From: Methylomonas sp.
Lineage (GTDB): Bacteria; Pseudomonadota; Gammaproteobacteria; Methylococcales; Methylomonadaceae
Direction: 5' to 3'
Length of the DNA stretch: 64,000 nt
NCBI GenBank assembly: GCA_026988155.1
Contig: JALSLW010000068.1
Span: forward strand, 1 to 64,000
Position 1 is the stretch's first letter. Each line of letters opens with the position of its first letter. The notes beneath the pieces are model-generated. The model saw nothing but the letters and a program-made list of their open reading frames with translations. It made no database searches and was not told the origin of the DNA. Positions 24,596 to 34,027 of this stretch are shown here, in pieces. A program made the position numbers and the translations under genes.

Positions 24596-26875
24596 ATGAA
24601 ATTTTCAAAAACTATTTTTGCAGTCTGCTGTTTTATGCTTTCGCAAGCAGCACCTGCACACGGGCCCTTCCCAGTACCTCTTATTGGCGCCCCCATACCC
24701 CCCGTTCCTGGCTTAGTCGACGGTGCAGACCCTATCGTCGTCAATAAAGACATGGCGATCGCTTTGGGTAAAGCCCTATTCTGGGATGTCAATATAGGCA
24801 GTGATGGCATGGCCTGCGCCTCCTGCCATTTTCATGCAGGTGCAGACAACCGGGTAAAAAACCAAATCAGCCCAGGCACACTTAGCCCCCACCCAAGCGG
24901 ACAGACATTTGATACCTTAGCATCAGGCATGGGAGGCCCAAACCATACTCTTACAGCATCTGACTTTCCTCTGCTTCAGTTTGCAGACCCTCTGGACAAT
25001 TCTAGCGAAATGATTTCCGTTACAGATGATGCCATTACTTCTTCCGGCTCATTTAGCGGCGTGTTTACAGGATCATCAAGATTCAGCGGCATGAATGATG
25101 ATTGCATTCGAAGCGCTTCCCCTATGTTTAATGTAAATGGTACGGGGACACGGCAAACGGGACCCAGAAACGCACCCACAGTTATCAATGCTGTTTTTAA
25201 TCATAGAAATTTCTGGGATGGCCGTGCAAACAATATATTCAATGGCGTCAATAACTGGGGAGACCGTGACCCTGATGCCGGGGTTTGGGTGCAGGTTAAT
25301 AGGCGCACCGTTAAAAAACAGCGCCTTCGTTTAGAAAACTCTTCATTGGCATCCCAGGTTGTTGCAACGGCTTTGAGCCAGCTTGAAATGACCTGCAGCA
25401 ATCGCAGCATTGCCGATATAGGCAGAAAAGTTTTATTGCGCCAGCCACTGCAGCATCAAAAAGTGCATACCAACGACAGTGTTTTTGGCCCGTTAAATCT
25501 AAATAAACCACTAAATTCGGCTGGTGAATTGCAGGCAGGATTAAAAACCACCTATAAAACCATGATCCGCAAATCATTTGCCCGTAAATATTGGTCATAC
25601 AGAAGACGTGGCCAGTTTGGCGCACCGGCAATAGGCGGTACTGCCTATAATCAAATGGAAGCTAATTTCCCCATGTTTATGGCTTTGGCAATACAGCTAT
25701 ATGAAACAACCCTAGTTTCTGACCAGGCACCAATTGATACAGTAGCCAGAAACCCCTTCTCCTATAAACCGACAGGACTGACTGAATCAGAGGTTAGAGG
25801 GATGGAAACGTTTACCTCACTCCATTGTAATATTTGTCATGCTGGCCCTAGCTTAACAGCGGCGGCTGTAGTGGCCAATTCCGCATTGGTAACTCCCACA
25901 CCTAATGCTTTTTATGGACCTTCACACAGCCTAAGAGAATTTGGCCCCCATGCAATGGGAGCAGGTGGTTTTTCAGCTTCAGATGCAGGGATTACCCAGT
26001 TTCCTAATGTTGTTACTCGTGATATTAGCCGGATGCCTGCACCATCCAAACTACATGACTTTGGCTATTTTAACACCGGCGTAGGCGATCCAAACTCTGA
26101 CCCGGGTCTTGGAGGCCTTGATGATTTTGGCAAGCCATTATCCTTCAGTAGCCAGTATGTACAATACTTGATAGGAAATTATCAAAATATAAAAGATCAG
26201 GCTGTTAAACAGGTACGCAGCTGCCAATTTATAGCTCCTCTTGCCAAGGACTTGGGCATTGAGTTCAACCTACATGGCATGTTTACCCTATCCGCTGATA
26301 GAGAGGCCGATGGCAGCAGAGAAGGCTTAGCCGAAGTTTCAGCACGCAGTCAAAACTGCCGAGATGATAAAATGACTTTCATCCCAACAGTTGAAGCTGC
26401 TATTACGGCCTTCAACAACCCTGCAGATAGAAAGCTAATTATTGCAGAACAAGCCGCATTTAAAGTGCCAACGCTTAGAAACATTGAGCTAACAGGCCCC
26501 TATATGCATAACGGCAGCATGGCCACTTTAGAACAGGTTGTTGAATTTTACACTCGTGGCGGAAATATTGTTAACAACAATATGCATAATTTTATAGCCC
26601 CATTATCAGGGTTACAAACCGACTCACAGAGGCGTGCAGATCTTGTGGCTTTTTTGAAAACGCTAACGGATGATAGAGTCAGATACGAGCAGGCTCCTTT
26701 TGACCATCCAGAGCTTACCATTCCAAATGGCCACCAAGGCGATGATGCTTTTGTTAAGACAGGCAATCCTTTAAGCCCCGCTTTATCCAAAGAGGAGTTT
26801 ATAACCATTCCGGCTGTTGGTGCAAATGGCACTGCCACAGCACTGCTTCCTTTTGAGGCTAATCTGGCACCTTAA
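24596..26875 (+). CDS. Di-haem cytochrome c peroxidase / MauG-family protein
   Basis: This 759-residue exported protein has a signal peptide ending APAHG. Two c-type haem sites are seen: CASCH (about 74-78) and CNICH (about 411-415). The bacterial CCP/MauG signature VPTLRNIELTGPYMHNG is near 630, followed by MATLEQVVEFYTRGG. It is much longer than a classical BCCP (about 330 residues). Extra segments lie between the haems and after the second. Long forms act in oxidative modification or peroxide reduction at the surface. A structured leader precedes it and a VPxPA-CTERM gene follows 104 bp later, suggesting a shared envelope role. Confidence 0.85.
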   Translation: MKFSKTIFAVCCFMLSQAAPAHGPFPVPLIGAPIPPVPGLVDGADPIVVNKDMAIALGKALFWDVNIGSDGMACASCHFHAGADNRVKNQISPGTLSPHPSGQTFDTLASGMGGPNHTLTASDFPLLQFADPLDNSSEMISVTDDAITSSGSFSGVFTGSSRFSGMNDDCIRSASPMFNVNGTGTRQTGPRNAPTVINAVFNHRNFWDGRANNIFNGVNNWGDRDPDAGVWVQVNRRTVKKQRLRLENSSLASQVVATALSQLEMTCSNRSIADIGRKVLLRQPLQHQKVHTNDSVFGPLNLNKPLNSAGELQAGLKTTYKTMIRKSFARKYWSYRRRGQFGAPAIGGTAYNQMEANFPMFMALAIQLYETTLVSDQAPIDTVARNPFSYKPTGLTESEVRGMETFTSLHCNICHAGPSLTAAAVVANSALVTPTPNAFYGPSHSLREFGPHAMGAGGFSASDAGITQFPNVVTRDISRMPAPSKLHDFGYFNTGVGDPNSDPGLGGLDDFGKPLSFSSQYVQYLIGNYQNIKDQAVKQVRSCQFIAPLAKDLGIEFNLHGMFTLSADREADGSREGLAEVSARSQNCRDDKMTFIPTVEAAITAFNNPADRKLIIAEQAAFKVPTLRNIELTGPYMHNGSMATLEQVVEFYTRGGNIVNNNMHNFIAPLSGLQTDSQRRADLVAFLKTLTDDRVRYEQAPFDHPELTIPNGHQGDDAFVKTGNPLSPALSKEEFITIPAVGANGTATALLPFEANLAP

Positions 26876-26886
26876 TTTTTAAATGG

Positions 26887-26921
26887 CGAGCTACTTGAAT
26901 GCTAATACCTCAAGTAGCTCC
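26887..26921 (+). terminator. Hairpin after peroxidase gene
   Basis: GAGCTACTTG and CAAGTAGCTC form a perfect 10-bp stem around a 13-base loop, 12 bases after the peroxidase stop. The downstream tract is CATCTTCT, a weak U run. Confidence 0.55.
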
Positions 26922-26979
26922 ATCTTCTAATGCATTAACTTAGAAAGTGCATAGCAATTATTTTATTTAGGCAAAACGT

Positions 26980-27729
26980 ATGATTTTTTTAACAAAAAAA
27001 AACAAAATACTCACTTCATCTCTGATAGCTTTATCCGCCATAAGCATACAGTCAGCTCATGCAATCAGCACATACAGCAATACTGCCACATACTCTTTTA
27101 CTATATCGGCAGTTAATGCCAACAGCAATAGCAACTCTTTGGCACACTTAGCCATTGGCGACGCAATAGATGATGGCACGGAGATTTTTACATCCACTTT
27201 AGATTTTTTACCGGAATTTGCCAGCGCGTCCAGTACGCAGTTAAGCACGCTTGAGGATTTCAGCAGCTATGGCGCAAGCTATTCTCAGACTTATCAAGCT
27301 GGGGACAGTATACTCAATGGCTCAGCGGCATCCGAATATTTAGGTGAGTATATCCAAACCTTTGCCAATAAATCTAGCGATGCTTTGGATGTTTATGATA
27401 TTACTTTCGATTATAGCTACACCATAGAAAGCAATGCTACAGGGCAAAATGCCGATTCAGAGATCAGTATTGCCTTGTCCGATTATAGCTATGTTTTGGA
27501 TTACTCAGACCTTGCTCATGCATCAACGGCAGAAAGCAGCAATAAAACGGCATCTGGCAACGGCTCATTCAGCTTCAGCCTTAACCCGGGCGAATTTAAT
27601 ATACTCCTTGTTGAAACCTCTATGACTGGCAATCTGGAAGCAGTTGCTCCTGTGCCTGTACCTGCCGCATTCTGGCTATTTGGATCCGCATTAATGGCGA
27701 TTCCTGGCATTAGAAAATTTAATAGCTAA
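26980..27729 (+). CDS. VPxPA-CTERM sorted surface protein
   Basis: The 249-residue protein has an N-terminal signal peptide (ending SAHA) and a Ser/Asn/Ala-rich beta body (SYTIESNATGQNADSE). The sorting tail is VPVPAAFWLFGSALMAI plus a short basic end (PGIRKF). It is a candidate XrtD substrate. It lies downstream of the di-haem peroxidase on the same strand, separated by a hairpin. No enzyme motif is visible, and a structural or matrix role is likely. Confidence 0.82.
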   Translation: MIFLTKKNKILTSSLIALSAISIQSAHAISTYSNTATYSFTISAVNANSNSNSLAHLAIGDAIDDGTEIFTSTLDFLPEFASASSTQLSTLEDFSSYGASYSQTYQAGDSILNGSAASEYLGEYIQTFANKSSDALDVYDITFDYSYTIESNATGQNADSEISIALSDYSYVLDYSDLAHASTAESSNKTASGNGSFSFSLNPGEFNILLVETSMTGNLEAVAPVPVPAAFWLFGSALMAIPGIRKFNS

Positions 27730-27769
27730 ACACGTGCCTCTATATACTCCGCACGTTCACTTTTCGGCT

Positions 27770-27878
27770 TTATAATGCAAGCTACTGGCTTCACAGGGCT
27801 TTCTGAAAACACTAACCGCCCTTAGATTGGTGAGTGTTTTTGTAACCCTTGCAGAGTCAATAGCTTGCAACATAATTC
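27770..27878. repeat. Long imperfect palindrome
   Basis: The left arm (ATAATGCAAGCTACTG, then GAAAACACTAACC) is mirrored by the right arm (GGTGAGTGTTTTTG, then CAATAGCTTGCAACATAAT). The whole could fold into one long hairpin. GCTTGCAACATAATT also occurs near 1345. It is MITE-like or a bidirectional terminator between convergent VPxPA genes. Confidence 0.6.
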
Positions 27879-27942
27879 GCGAGCAACTGATTTCTCTAGG
27901 GTTTGACTTGATTATGACAGGTTAAAATATATGGTCGCGTGT

Positions 27943-27963
27943 GTTCCCACAGAGCATGGGAAC
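27943..27963. repeat. Short hairpin
   Basis: GTTCCCA and TGGGAAC flank CAGAGCA. Similar GTTCCCAYGCTC sequence occurs near 16100 and 15950, so this is a dispersed motif. Confidence 0.45.
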
Positions 27964-28066
27964 AAGAAAAATCATTAATATGCAGTAGCTATAAGCACCC
28001 TCCTTGGTGCACTGCCATTCCCTTAAAAACAGTTCAACTTGCTACAAATTAACCTTGGCTTTTTCT

Positions 28067-28948
28067 TTAAACCACTTCCTGCTTTCTACGGCCTAAAGAA
28101 ACCAGCCCTATTAAACCACTGCCAAACAGCCAGGCTGCCGCCGGGACAGGAACTGCACTGATAGTTGCCTCATAACCATAACTTTTACCAAAATGCTCAC
28201 CATTAACCTCATTGCCCCCTAAGTAAACAGAATATACCTGTCCAGCCACGGCATGAAAAGTCACTGTGCTTTGATCACCATGGGTTAAATATTTAACACC
28301 ATGAGTGCCAAATGGGTCATCTACCTTTGCACCAACCTCCAAAACTCCAGATATATAGCCACTGTTCCATGGTGCGTGGTGGCTAAACCCGGGCTTATCT
28401 CGATTCCCTGCGTCATAGTTAGTCCCATCATCCATACCGGTAAAGACTGTTATGCCAAAGTTGTCGCCAGCTCCCATTGGGTCTACTTTAGCTAAATCAA
28501 TTCTAATATTAGTATCAATATCTGATTTGATAAGGCCAAAATCAACATTATGCCCCCAGCCTTGTAAGCTAGTCCCTCCTTCTTCAATTGGCCAAGCACC
28601 CCATGCACCATTTGCGGTATCAAGCTCAGCTTCAAAGCCATAATTAGCGACTGAATCCGCCTGAGAAACCTTTAACACCGAGCCTGAATCATGGATCGCC
28701 GCAGCCCAGCTTAAAGCCTGTGTGCCTACGAAACCGAAAGGGCGAACTCCGCCTTCAGTGCCTTTCCAAGGTACCGGCGTACCTATTTTTGACTTTCCGC
28801 CCGACAAAGTCCAGCCATCTGTCATACCCTCAGGAAAATGAGCTGTGTTATACATCACTTTCGCCGATGCTACAGAAGATACACCTAAAGAAAGCACTGC
28901 ACCCGTTGCCGCAATAGCAACCGCTTTAGCTAAATTTGTTTTTTTCAT
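28067..28948 (-). CDS. VPxPA-CTERM sorted surface protein
   Basis: The 293-residue protein has a signal peptide (ending ASA) and a C-terminal sorting signal VPVPAAAWLFGSGLIGLV followed by SLGRRKQEVV, the most canonical of the four here. The mature region (MYNTAHFPEGMTDGWTLSGG onwards) is beta-rich, with repeated Trp/Gly turns and no catalytic motif I recognise. It is a predicted XrtD substrate. A ribosome-binding site (GGAGTGA) is present upstream. The 590-bp upstream gap may hold regulatory sites. Confidence 0.85.
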   Translation of the reverse strand: MKKTNLAKAVAIAATGAVLSLGVSSVASAKVMYNTAHFPEGMTDGWTLSGGKSKIGTPVPWKGTEGGVRPFGFVGTQALSWAAAIHDSGSVLKVSQADSVANYGFEAELDTANGAWGAWPIEEGGTSLQGWGHNVDFGLIKSDIDTNIRIDLAKVDPMGAGDNFGITVFTGMDDGTNYDAGNRDKPGFSHHAPWNSGYISGVLEVGAKVDDPFGTHGVKYLTHGDQSTVTFHAVAGQVYSVYLGGNEVNGEHFGKSYGYEATISAVPVPAAAWLFGSGLIGLVSLGRRKQEVV

Positions 28949-29539
28949 ACTTCACTCCATAAATAATTTTCAATAATTGCTGTTTTGCAATACAGATCAC
29001 AGAAAGCAAACAATATTTACCTTATTATGCTTCTGCGTTTTAACTGAATTCTCGGCTTTTTCTTTAATAAAGGATACAGCTTCAAACTACAGCATATTTC
29101 AATTATCTTGATGAAACCAAAACAACTGAGATAAACAACAATCAAGCAATATTTATACCATTTTACTAGCCTAGCTTTTTACAAAAAAACAATTTTTTTA
29201 CTGCTTTAAAACAACAGCCAGCATCATTCTCATCCATAAAAGCAACGGCAGTATCATCAGAAGTCATTGCACAAAGTAAAAAATTATTTTCCAATTGAGC
29301 AGAAACATGTCATTTGACATGGTACAAGGTTAAATAACATAGTTTTTTTGTTTTCAGACACAACACCCTTTTCCATCAGCACATATTTCACACAAAAAAC
29401 AAACAGCTGAAGCAGCAAGAAATCATCCCGCTATTTATAAACCTTTCTTTTAGCGACATCACTGCAAAATACTCGTTGCAAGCAATTATTTTTGCAGCTG
29501 CCTCCTGGCTGTCACCCACTAATTTCTTAGCTTTTAAGG
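28949..29539. other. 591-bp intergenic region, probable promoter of VPxPA gene
   Basis: No gene is seen. It is AT-rich with long T runs. The one clear symmetric site is the dyad at 29306-29321. The region separates two minus-strand units and must hold the VPxPA-gene promoter. Confidence 0.5.
29306..29321. promoter_or_regulatory. Perfect dyad CATGTCA-TT-TGACATG
   Basis: Seven-base arms are perfectly symmetric around a two-base spacer, the geometry of a dimeric repressor or activator operator. It lies about 360 bp upstream of the VPxPA gene and 230 bp past the RidA gene. The cognate regulator is unknown. Confidence 0.4.
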
Positions 29540-29896
29540 CTATCTTTTAACGGCTGCAACCACAGAAATCTCAACCAGCAATTCGGCGCGGGCAAGACTG
29601 GCTTCAACACATGCCCTTGCAGGCGAACGGCCTTCAACAACCCAGGCATCCCACACCGCATTCATGTCAGCAAAGTGTTTCATGTCTTTGACATAAATGG
29701 TGGCTGATAATATATGCTCGCGGTCACTGCCTGCCTGTATCAAAAGCTCATCGACTTTATCAAGCATTGTAACTGTCTGCTCTTTAATGTCTGCGTCAGA
29801 GTCTTTGGCAACCTGACCACATAAATAAATAGTGTCATTATGAATAACGATTTTACTCATTCGGCGACGTTCAGTTCCAATTCGGGTAATTGTCAT
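29540..29896 (-). CDS. RidA-family enamine/imine deaminase
   Basis: The 118-residue YjgF/YER057c/UK114 protein hydrolyses reactive 2-aminoacrylate-type enamines and imines to keto acids. Visible signatures are [20 protein letters not shown] and [18 protein letters not shown], with the carboxylate-binding Arg. It is the last gene of a tight five-gene operon encoding FAD amine oxidases, where it would clear imines released by oxidation. AAGGAAAA precedes the start. Confidence 0.92.
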   Translation of the reverse strand: MTITRIGTERRRMSKIVIHNDTIYLCGQVAKDSDADIKEQTVTMLDKVDELLIQAGSDREHILSATIYVKDMKHFADMNAVWDAWVVEGRSPARACVEASLARAELLVEISVVAAVKR

Positions 29897-29906
29897 GATA
29901 TTTTCC

Positions 29907-31013
29907 TTATTGATTAAAACGGTTAATATGAAAAGCGTCTAAAGGTATTTCAGAACAGCCATCTAGTATCAGCTGCGACATAACTTTTCCTATCACAGGA
30001 GACAATTGAAAGCCATGTGCAGAAAAACCAAAAGCATGATAGGCATTGCTATCCGTTTGAGATTGGCTAATCACAGGTATATTATCAGGCATAAACGACT
30101 CAATGCCCGCCCAAGCCCTTACAACCCGAACATCCTTTAACTGAGGAAAAAAACTGACTACCGTTTCTGCACTTTTAGCCAATTGAGTCCAGTCCAATTC
30201 GGTCTTTTCCCGTTCAAAATCCAGCTTTGCCTGCAATGCACCGCCAATAATCAAAGTGCCATTTTGCATCTGCTTAAAAGACAGTTTTCGGCTTGCAGCC
30301 CCCATTACAGGATCTACAAAATGAGGCAGACGCTCTGTAACCATTAGCGCCAAGGCCTTCGCTGTCAAAGGAACAGGCTCATTTAACAGGGTCGATAATT
30401 TATTTGCCCAGGCACCTGCACAGTTCACCAAAACAGAACTGCTAAACGTCCTTTTTGAGGTCCTGACCTGCCAGTCATTTCCTTGTTTTTCAAAATTAAA
30501 AACCTCAGTTGATGAGTGATACTCGACACCTAGTGATTCAGCTTTACGGCGAAAAGCTGTTAGCGCATGATAGGGGCGAGCATAGCCATCCGTACGGTTG
30601 ATTAACGCCCCCACACAATGTGGTGCAAGTGCAGGAACCAGCTGATACAGCTCTTTCCTGTCAATGATTTCTTCGTGCCCATACCCTAACGAGCGCACCA
30701 ATGCGGCTCGCTTTTCCAGCTTTTCCATATCAGCTTTATTTTCTGCAACGCGAATCTGGCCAGGGAAACGGGCATCACAGTCAGAATCAACTAACGATGC
30801 AATGTCCCGCCACATCTTCGATGCTTCCACAGATAATGGAATTTCAGCCGGGTCACGGTTCAGCAGTCTCAAACCGCCTGCGCTAACACCTGAGGAATGA
30901 CGGCCAGGACTGGCCTTTTCAACAACAGTACACTTACATCCCCGCATTGCCAGTTGCAGCGCAATGGATGAACCCATCAGGCCCCCGCCAACAATCAATG
31001 CATCAGAATTCAT
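29907..31013 (-). CDS. FAD-dependent amino-acid/amine oxidase, DAO family (HcnC-like)
   Basis: The 368-residue flavoprotein has an N-terminal dinucleotide fold ([22 protein letters not shown]) and a DAO domain throughout. The C-terminal motif [20 protein letters not shown] is typical of glycine/sarcosine/D-amino-acid oxidases. It corresponds to the beta subunit (HcnC, OoxB or D-hydroxyproline dehydrogenase beta) of heteromeric dehydrogenases. Its start overlaps the preceding gene by 4 nt. The substrate is likely an amino acid or N-substituted amino acid (opine, proline derivative), and the sequence alone does not decide. Confidence 0.88.
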   Translation of the reverse strand: MNSDALIVGGGLMGSSIALQLAMRGCKCTVVEKASPGRHSSGVSAGGLRLLNRDPAEIPLSVEASKMWRDIASLVDSDCDARFPGQIRVAENKADMEKLEKRAALVRSLGYGHEEIIDRKELYQLVPALAPHCVGALINRTDGYARPYHALTAFRRKAESLGVEYHSSTEVFNFEKQGNDWQVRTSKRTFSSSVLVNCAGAWANKLSTLLNEPVPLTAKALALMVTERLPHFVDPVMGAASRKLSFKQMQNGTLIIGGALQAKLDFEREKTELDWTQLAKSAETVVSFFPQLKDVRVVRAWAGIESFMPDNIPVISQSQTDSNAYHAFGFSAHGFQLSPVIGKVMSQLILDGCSEIPLDAFHINRFNQ

Positions 31014-32404
31014 AGCACATCCTCCTTATTCAGGCCGGCCAACTGCTCCAATGTTAAAGGCGTGACAGGGGGGCGGCCGCGATAATGGCCCATTTTCTCT
31101 ACCGGCATTCCGCCTTCATCAGCAACTATATGGGCTACCGCATTGCTGCATTGCCGCCCTTGACACGGCCCCATGCCACAGCGGGTAAAGAATTTAACTT
31201 GGTTTGTATTATCATGCCCTTCTCTGACAGCTTGCCTGACCTCTCCAGCCGTTATCTCCTCGCAGCGGCAGACAATAGTCTTGTCGTCAGAAGTTGCCAG
31301 CATATCTTTAGGAATTTGATAATACTTTTCCAAAAAGGGACGAATATGACGCTCATCTCGTACCCATTTACGGTCTTTAACGGCTTTTCTGTCGCGCTCT
31401 TCCCTGCTTATGGCCCCAAGCGCAAAAAGAGCTTCAAGTCCAGCCAATCTGCCAGCATGTTCAGCAGAACGTGCGCCATTAATGCCCGCGCCATCACCTG
31501 CTACCAATATACCTGGTAAATCTGTATTTCCCCATTCATCATGTTCTGGTCTCCAGCATTGCTGACTTTCATCCCATTGATGCTTGCAACCCGCTGATTG
31601 TGTCAGCCAAATATGTGGAATAACGCCAAAATGTGTCAGCAACAGTTCTGATTCAATAGTTTTCTGTTTGCCTGAATGCTTAAAGCAAACGCGCTGACAT
31701 AGTTCTTCACCTTCTGCACGCAAATCACTAACACCAAACAGCATGGGAATGCCCGCACGTTTTAATTCTATTTGATAGCCTATGCCTTTAATCAGATATT
31801 GGTGTGCAAGCAATGCTCTAGGAAATTTAGGCAGTGCAGTTATATGATTGCTCAGCGGTGTTACATCTAGCAGTGCTTTAACTTCCACGCCAGCATGCAA
31901 ATATTGCCAGGCAAGCAATAGCAAGAGAGGGCCGGATCCCGCAAGAACCACACCATTGTCAGGAACAATGCCCGCAGATTTGAACAGGATCTGCCCTGCC
32001 CCTGCCTGCATTACACCAGGCAATGTCCAGCCTGGAAACGGAATGGGCCTTTCCATTGCACCACTGGCAACGATAATCTGATCTGCACTGATAATGTCCG
32101 CTTCATTGCTGCGTATCACTCCGACTTCGCGCTCGCTATTTAGCGACCATACTTTTGTTTCAGCATAAAATTCTGCATCGCTTGCCCTAAACTCAGACGC
32201 TATTGTTTTGCCCCGCAAATATTCAGAACCTAACTGTTTTCCCCGCTGTTCAGGTATGGATTCTATTGCCCGATAAATTTGCCCGCCTGGCGTGGCCTGC
32301 TCATCTAATACGGCACAGGAAATGCCTTCCGCTGATGCAACAGTCGCAGCTGCAAGTCCTGCCGGCCCACCGCCAATAACAAGCAATTGATAATGATTCT
32401 TCAT
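31010..32404 (-). CDS. FAD/2Fe-2S oxidoreductase alpha subunit (HcnB/OoxA-like)
   Basis: The 464-residue protein has an N-terminal FAD fold (LLVIGGGPAGLAAATVASAEG) and a second nucleotide-binding region (about 150-190; NGVVLAGSGPLLLLLAWQY). A C-terminal BFD-like [2Fe-2S] domain has CRCEEITAGEVRQAV and TRCGMGPCQGRQC. This arrangement is that of HcnB and opine oxidase or D-hydroxyproline dehydrogenase alpha subunits. It overlaps both neighbours by 4 nt, implying stoichiometric co-translation of the heterotrimer with the ferredoxin-like and DAO subunits. Confidence 0.9.
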   Translation of the reverse strand: MKNHYQLLVIGGGPAGLAAATVASAEGISCAVLDEQATPGGQIYRAIESIPEQRGKQLGSEYLRGKTIASEFRASDAEFYAETKVWSLNSEREVGVIRSNEADIISADQIIVASGAMERPIPFPGWTLPGVMQAGAGQILFKSAGIVPDNGVVLAGSGPLLLLLAWQYLHAGVEVKALLDVTPLSNHITALPKFPRALLAHQYLIKGIGYQIELKRAGIPMLFGVSDLRAEGEELCQRVCFKHSGKQKTIESELLLTHFGVIPHIWLTQSAGCKHQWDESQQCWRPEHDEWGNTDLPGILVAGDGAGINGARSAEHAGRLAGLEALFALGAISREERDRKAVKDRKWVRDERHIRPFLEKYYQIPKDMLATSDDKTIVCRCEEITAGEVRQAVREGHDNTNQVKFFTRCGMGPCQGRQCSNAVAHIVADEGGMPVEKMGHYRGRPPVTPLTLEQLAGLNKEDVL

Positions 32405-32706
32405 TGATTTGCTCCCAATTCAGGGCCAACGCTCTGCTGTCTATCAATCTGCATTCCGTTTTGCACATAAGTCGCACAGGCTCGCTGATTAGCTTTGCCA
32501 TCAATAACCATCAGGCAATCATAACAGACCCCCATCATACAAAACGGTGCCCGCTTACTGTTAGAAACCGGGCTGGTTCGGGTGTACCGATAGTTATTGC
32601 TTAATACCGCAGCGGCAACAGTAATGCCTTTGGAAACCTGCAAAGGCTGACCATCCAATATAATCTGGACACTGTCTATTTGGTCTACATCAAGCTGTTT
32701 AAACAT
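32401..32706 (-). CDS. Small 2Fe-2S ferredoxin-like subunit (HcnA-like)
   Basis: The 101-residue protein has a ferredoxin fold with cluster ligands in PFCMMGVCYDCLMVIDG and ANQRAC (C-x4-C-x2-C-x12-C). It is the gamma subunit of the HcnABC/opine-oxidase type complex, passing electrons from the flavin subunits. The stop overlaps the next start (ATGA). Confidence 0.9.
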   Translation of the reverse strand: MFKQLDVDQIDSVQIILDGQPLQVSKGITVAAAVLSNNYRYTRTSPVSNSKRAPFCMMGVCYDCLMVIDGKANQRACATYVQNGMQIDRQQSVGPELGANQ

Positions 32707-32709
32707 GCT

Positions 32710-33771
32710 TTACAACCTAATTTTACTGATTATATTATGATGTTCAAAAACCATAGTTTCCTGCAAAGTTAGCTTTTCACCGATATGGGATGACTGAGCC
32801 CGTTTAAACATTGCCTGAGCAAGTGCAATATCAACATAGGACAAACCTACCGCATTAAAATAAATGCGCTCATCATCAGATTCACGGCCTGGTTTATGTT
32901 TCGACACCAGTTCATGCAAATCTGCGTGGATATCACCGTGAGACAGCAGTCCCTCCTTATACATACGGCTTAAAGTCTGGGTACGGTGAGTCACTGTCTC
33001 CCAATCATCACAGATAATTTTGTCACACTGCTGGGCAACTGCATATTCATCTTCCCAGCCGCCAATATGGCTGTAAAAAGCACCAGGCTTCATCCATTCT
33101 GCTTTTAACAGCGGGCCTTGAGCGCTAGTCGCCGTAACCAAAATATCAGCATCCAGCATGGCATCACGCGCCACTGTATTGGCACCGATAAACGTCATAT
33201 CTGGCAATATGGGTGACAATTCATTAATAAACTGCTCTTCTTCTATTGCTGTTTTGGCCGCAACCCGACATTCTTTTAAGCTAGGACGAACCACTTTCAT
33301 CGCCAGCAAATGCATTTTTGCCTGCTCACCAGCACCAATAAAACCAATACTTTTACTGTCTTTCCTGGCTAAATGTTTGGCTGCTATGCCGCCCATGGCC
33401 GCAACTCGCATATTTGATGCCAAAGTGCCATCCATTACTGCAACAGGAAACCCTTTTTCAATCTCTGACAGAATAAAAATAGCTGATAAATTCTGTACAT
33501 CGTACTTCTTTGGATTATGAGGAAAAACAGAAACCCACTTAGCACCGCATATTTTTTCATCCATCAATGTCGCCGGCAGACAGTTGATGCGATCCTGAGT
33601 AACCTGATCAAAAATTTGTACGATTTTTTCAGGAAACATAATACGATGATCTTCAAACGCAAGCATCGCTTTTTCAGATACCTCTATTGCCATCCGTAAA
33701 TCAAAGCAGCCAGCATCTAATAAATCTTCTTGAGATAAATAAGTAAAACCGAGATGATGATGAGAAGCCAT
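32710..33771 (-). CDS. Ornithine cyclodeaminase / mu-crystallin family protein
   Basis: The 353-residue NAD(P)-dependent enzyme has KWVSVFPHNP, AVMDGTLASNMRVAAMGG and the Rossmann motif SIGFIGAGEQAKMHLLA. Family members include ornithine cyclodeaminase, ketimine reductases, Delta1-pyrroline-2-carboxylate reductase and SbnB-type N-(1-carboxyethyl)-amino-acid dehydrogenases. It is first in the operon with the three oxidase subunits and RidA. The same pairing (oxidase subunits plus ocd) occurs in octopine/nopaline catabolism of Agrobacterium. Imine reduction or cyclodeamination of the oxidase product is the natural inference, and the exact substrate is open. Confidence 0.85.
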   Translation of the reverse strand: MASHHHLGFTYLSQEDLLDAGCFDLRMAIEVSEKAMLAFEDHRIMFPEKIVQIFDQVTQDRINCLPATLMDEKICGAKWVSVFPHNPKKYDVQNLSAIFILSEIEKGFPVAVMDGTLASNMRVAAMGGIAAKHLARKDSKSIGFIGAGEQAKMHLLAMKVVRPSLKECRVAAKTAIEEEQFINELSPILPDMTFIGANTVARDAMLDADILVTATSAQGPLLKAEWMKPGAFYSHIGGWEDEYAVAQQCDKIICDDWETVTHRTQTLSRMYKEGLLSHGDIHADLHELVSKHKPGRESDDERIYFNAVGLSYVDIALAQAMFKRAQSSHIGEKLTLQETMVFEHHNIISKIRL

Positions 33772-34027
33772 GTTTTTTCCTTTAAATAATAGAATACTAA
33801 TATTATACCGTCTGCATTTAATATCATTTAAATATTTAATGTATTTTTCTAAACATTATGCCCCCTATTTACAGAAGCAATATTTAAGGTGAGTAAACAT
33901 AGCGAGCTTTGTAAACTTTCTTTATAATAAGCCAATATCACTATGACAAAATAACTTTATCTCTTGCATTAGCGGTGTCCAAGCAATCAAGACTAGCCCA
34001 GAACCCATACAAATCAATTACTAATTA

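Noticed and set aside
24544-24810. Minus-strand frame over the peroxidase start, and other long antisense frames (such as 14060-14308, 49665-50018)
   Set aside because: They mirror real coding sequence on the opposite strand and lack independent evidence.
29907-32706. Calling the three oxidase genes hcnABC (cyanide synthase)
   Set aside because: The subunit architecture also fits opine and hydroxyproline oxidases, and the linked OCD and RidA genes argue against a firm HCN assignment.
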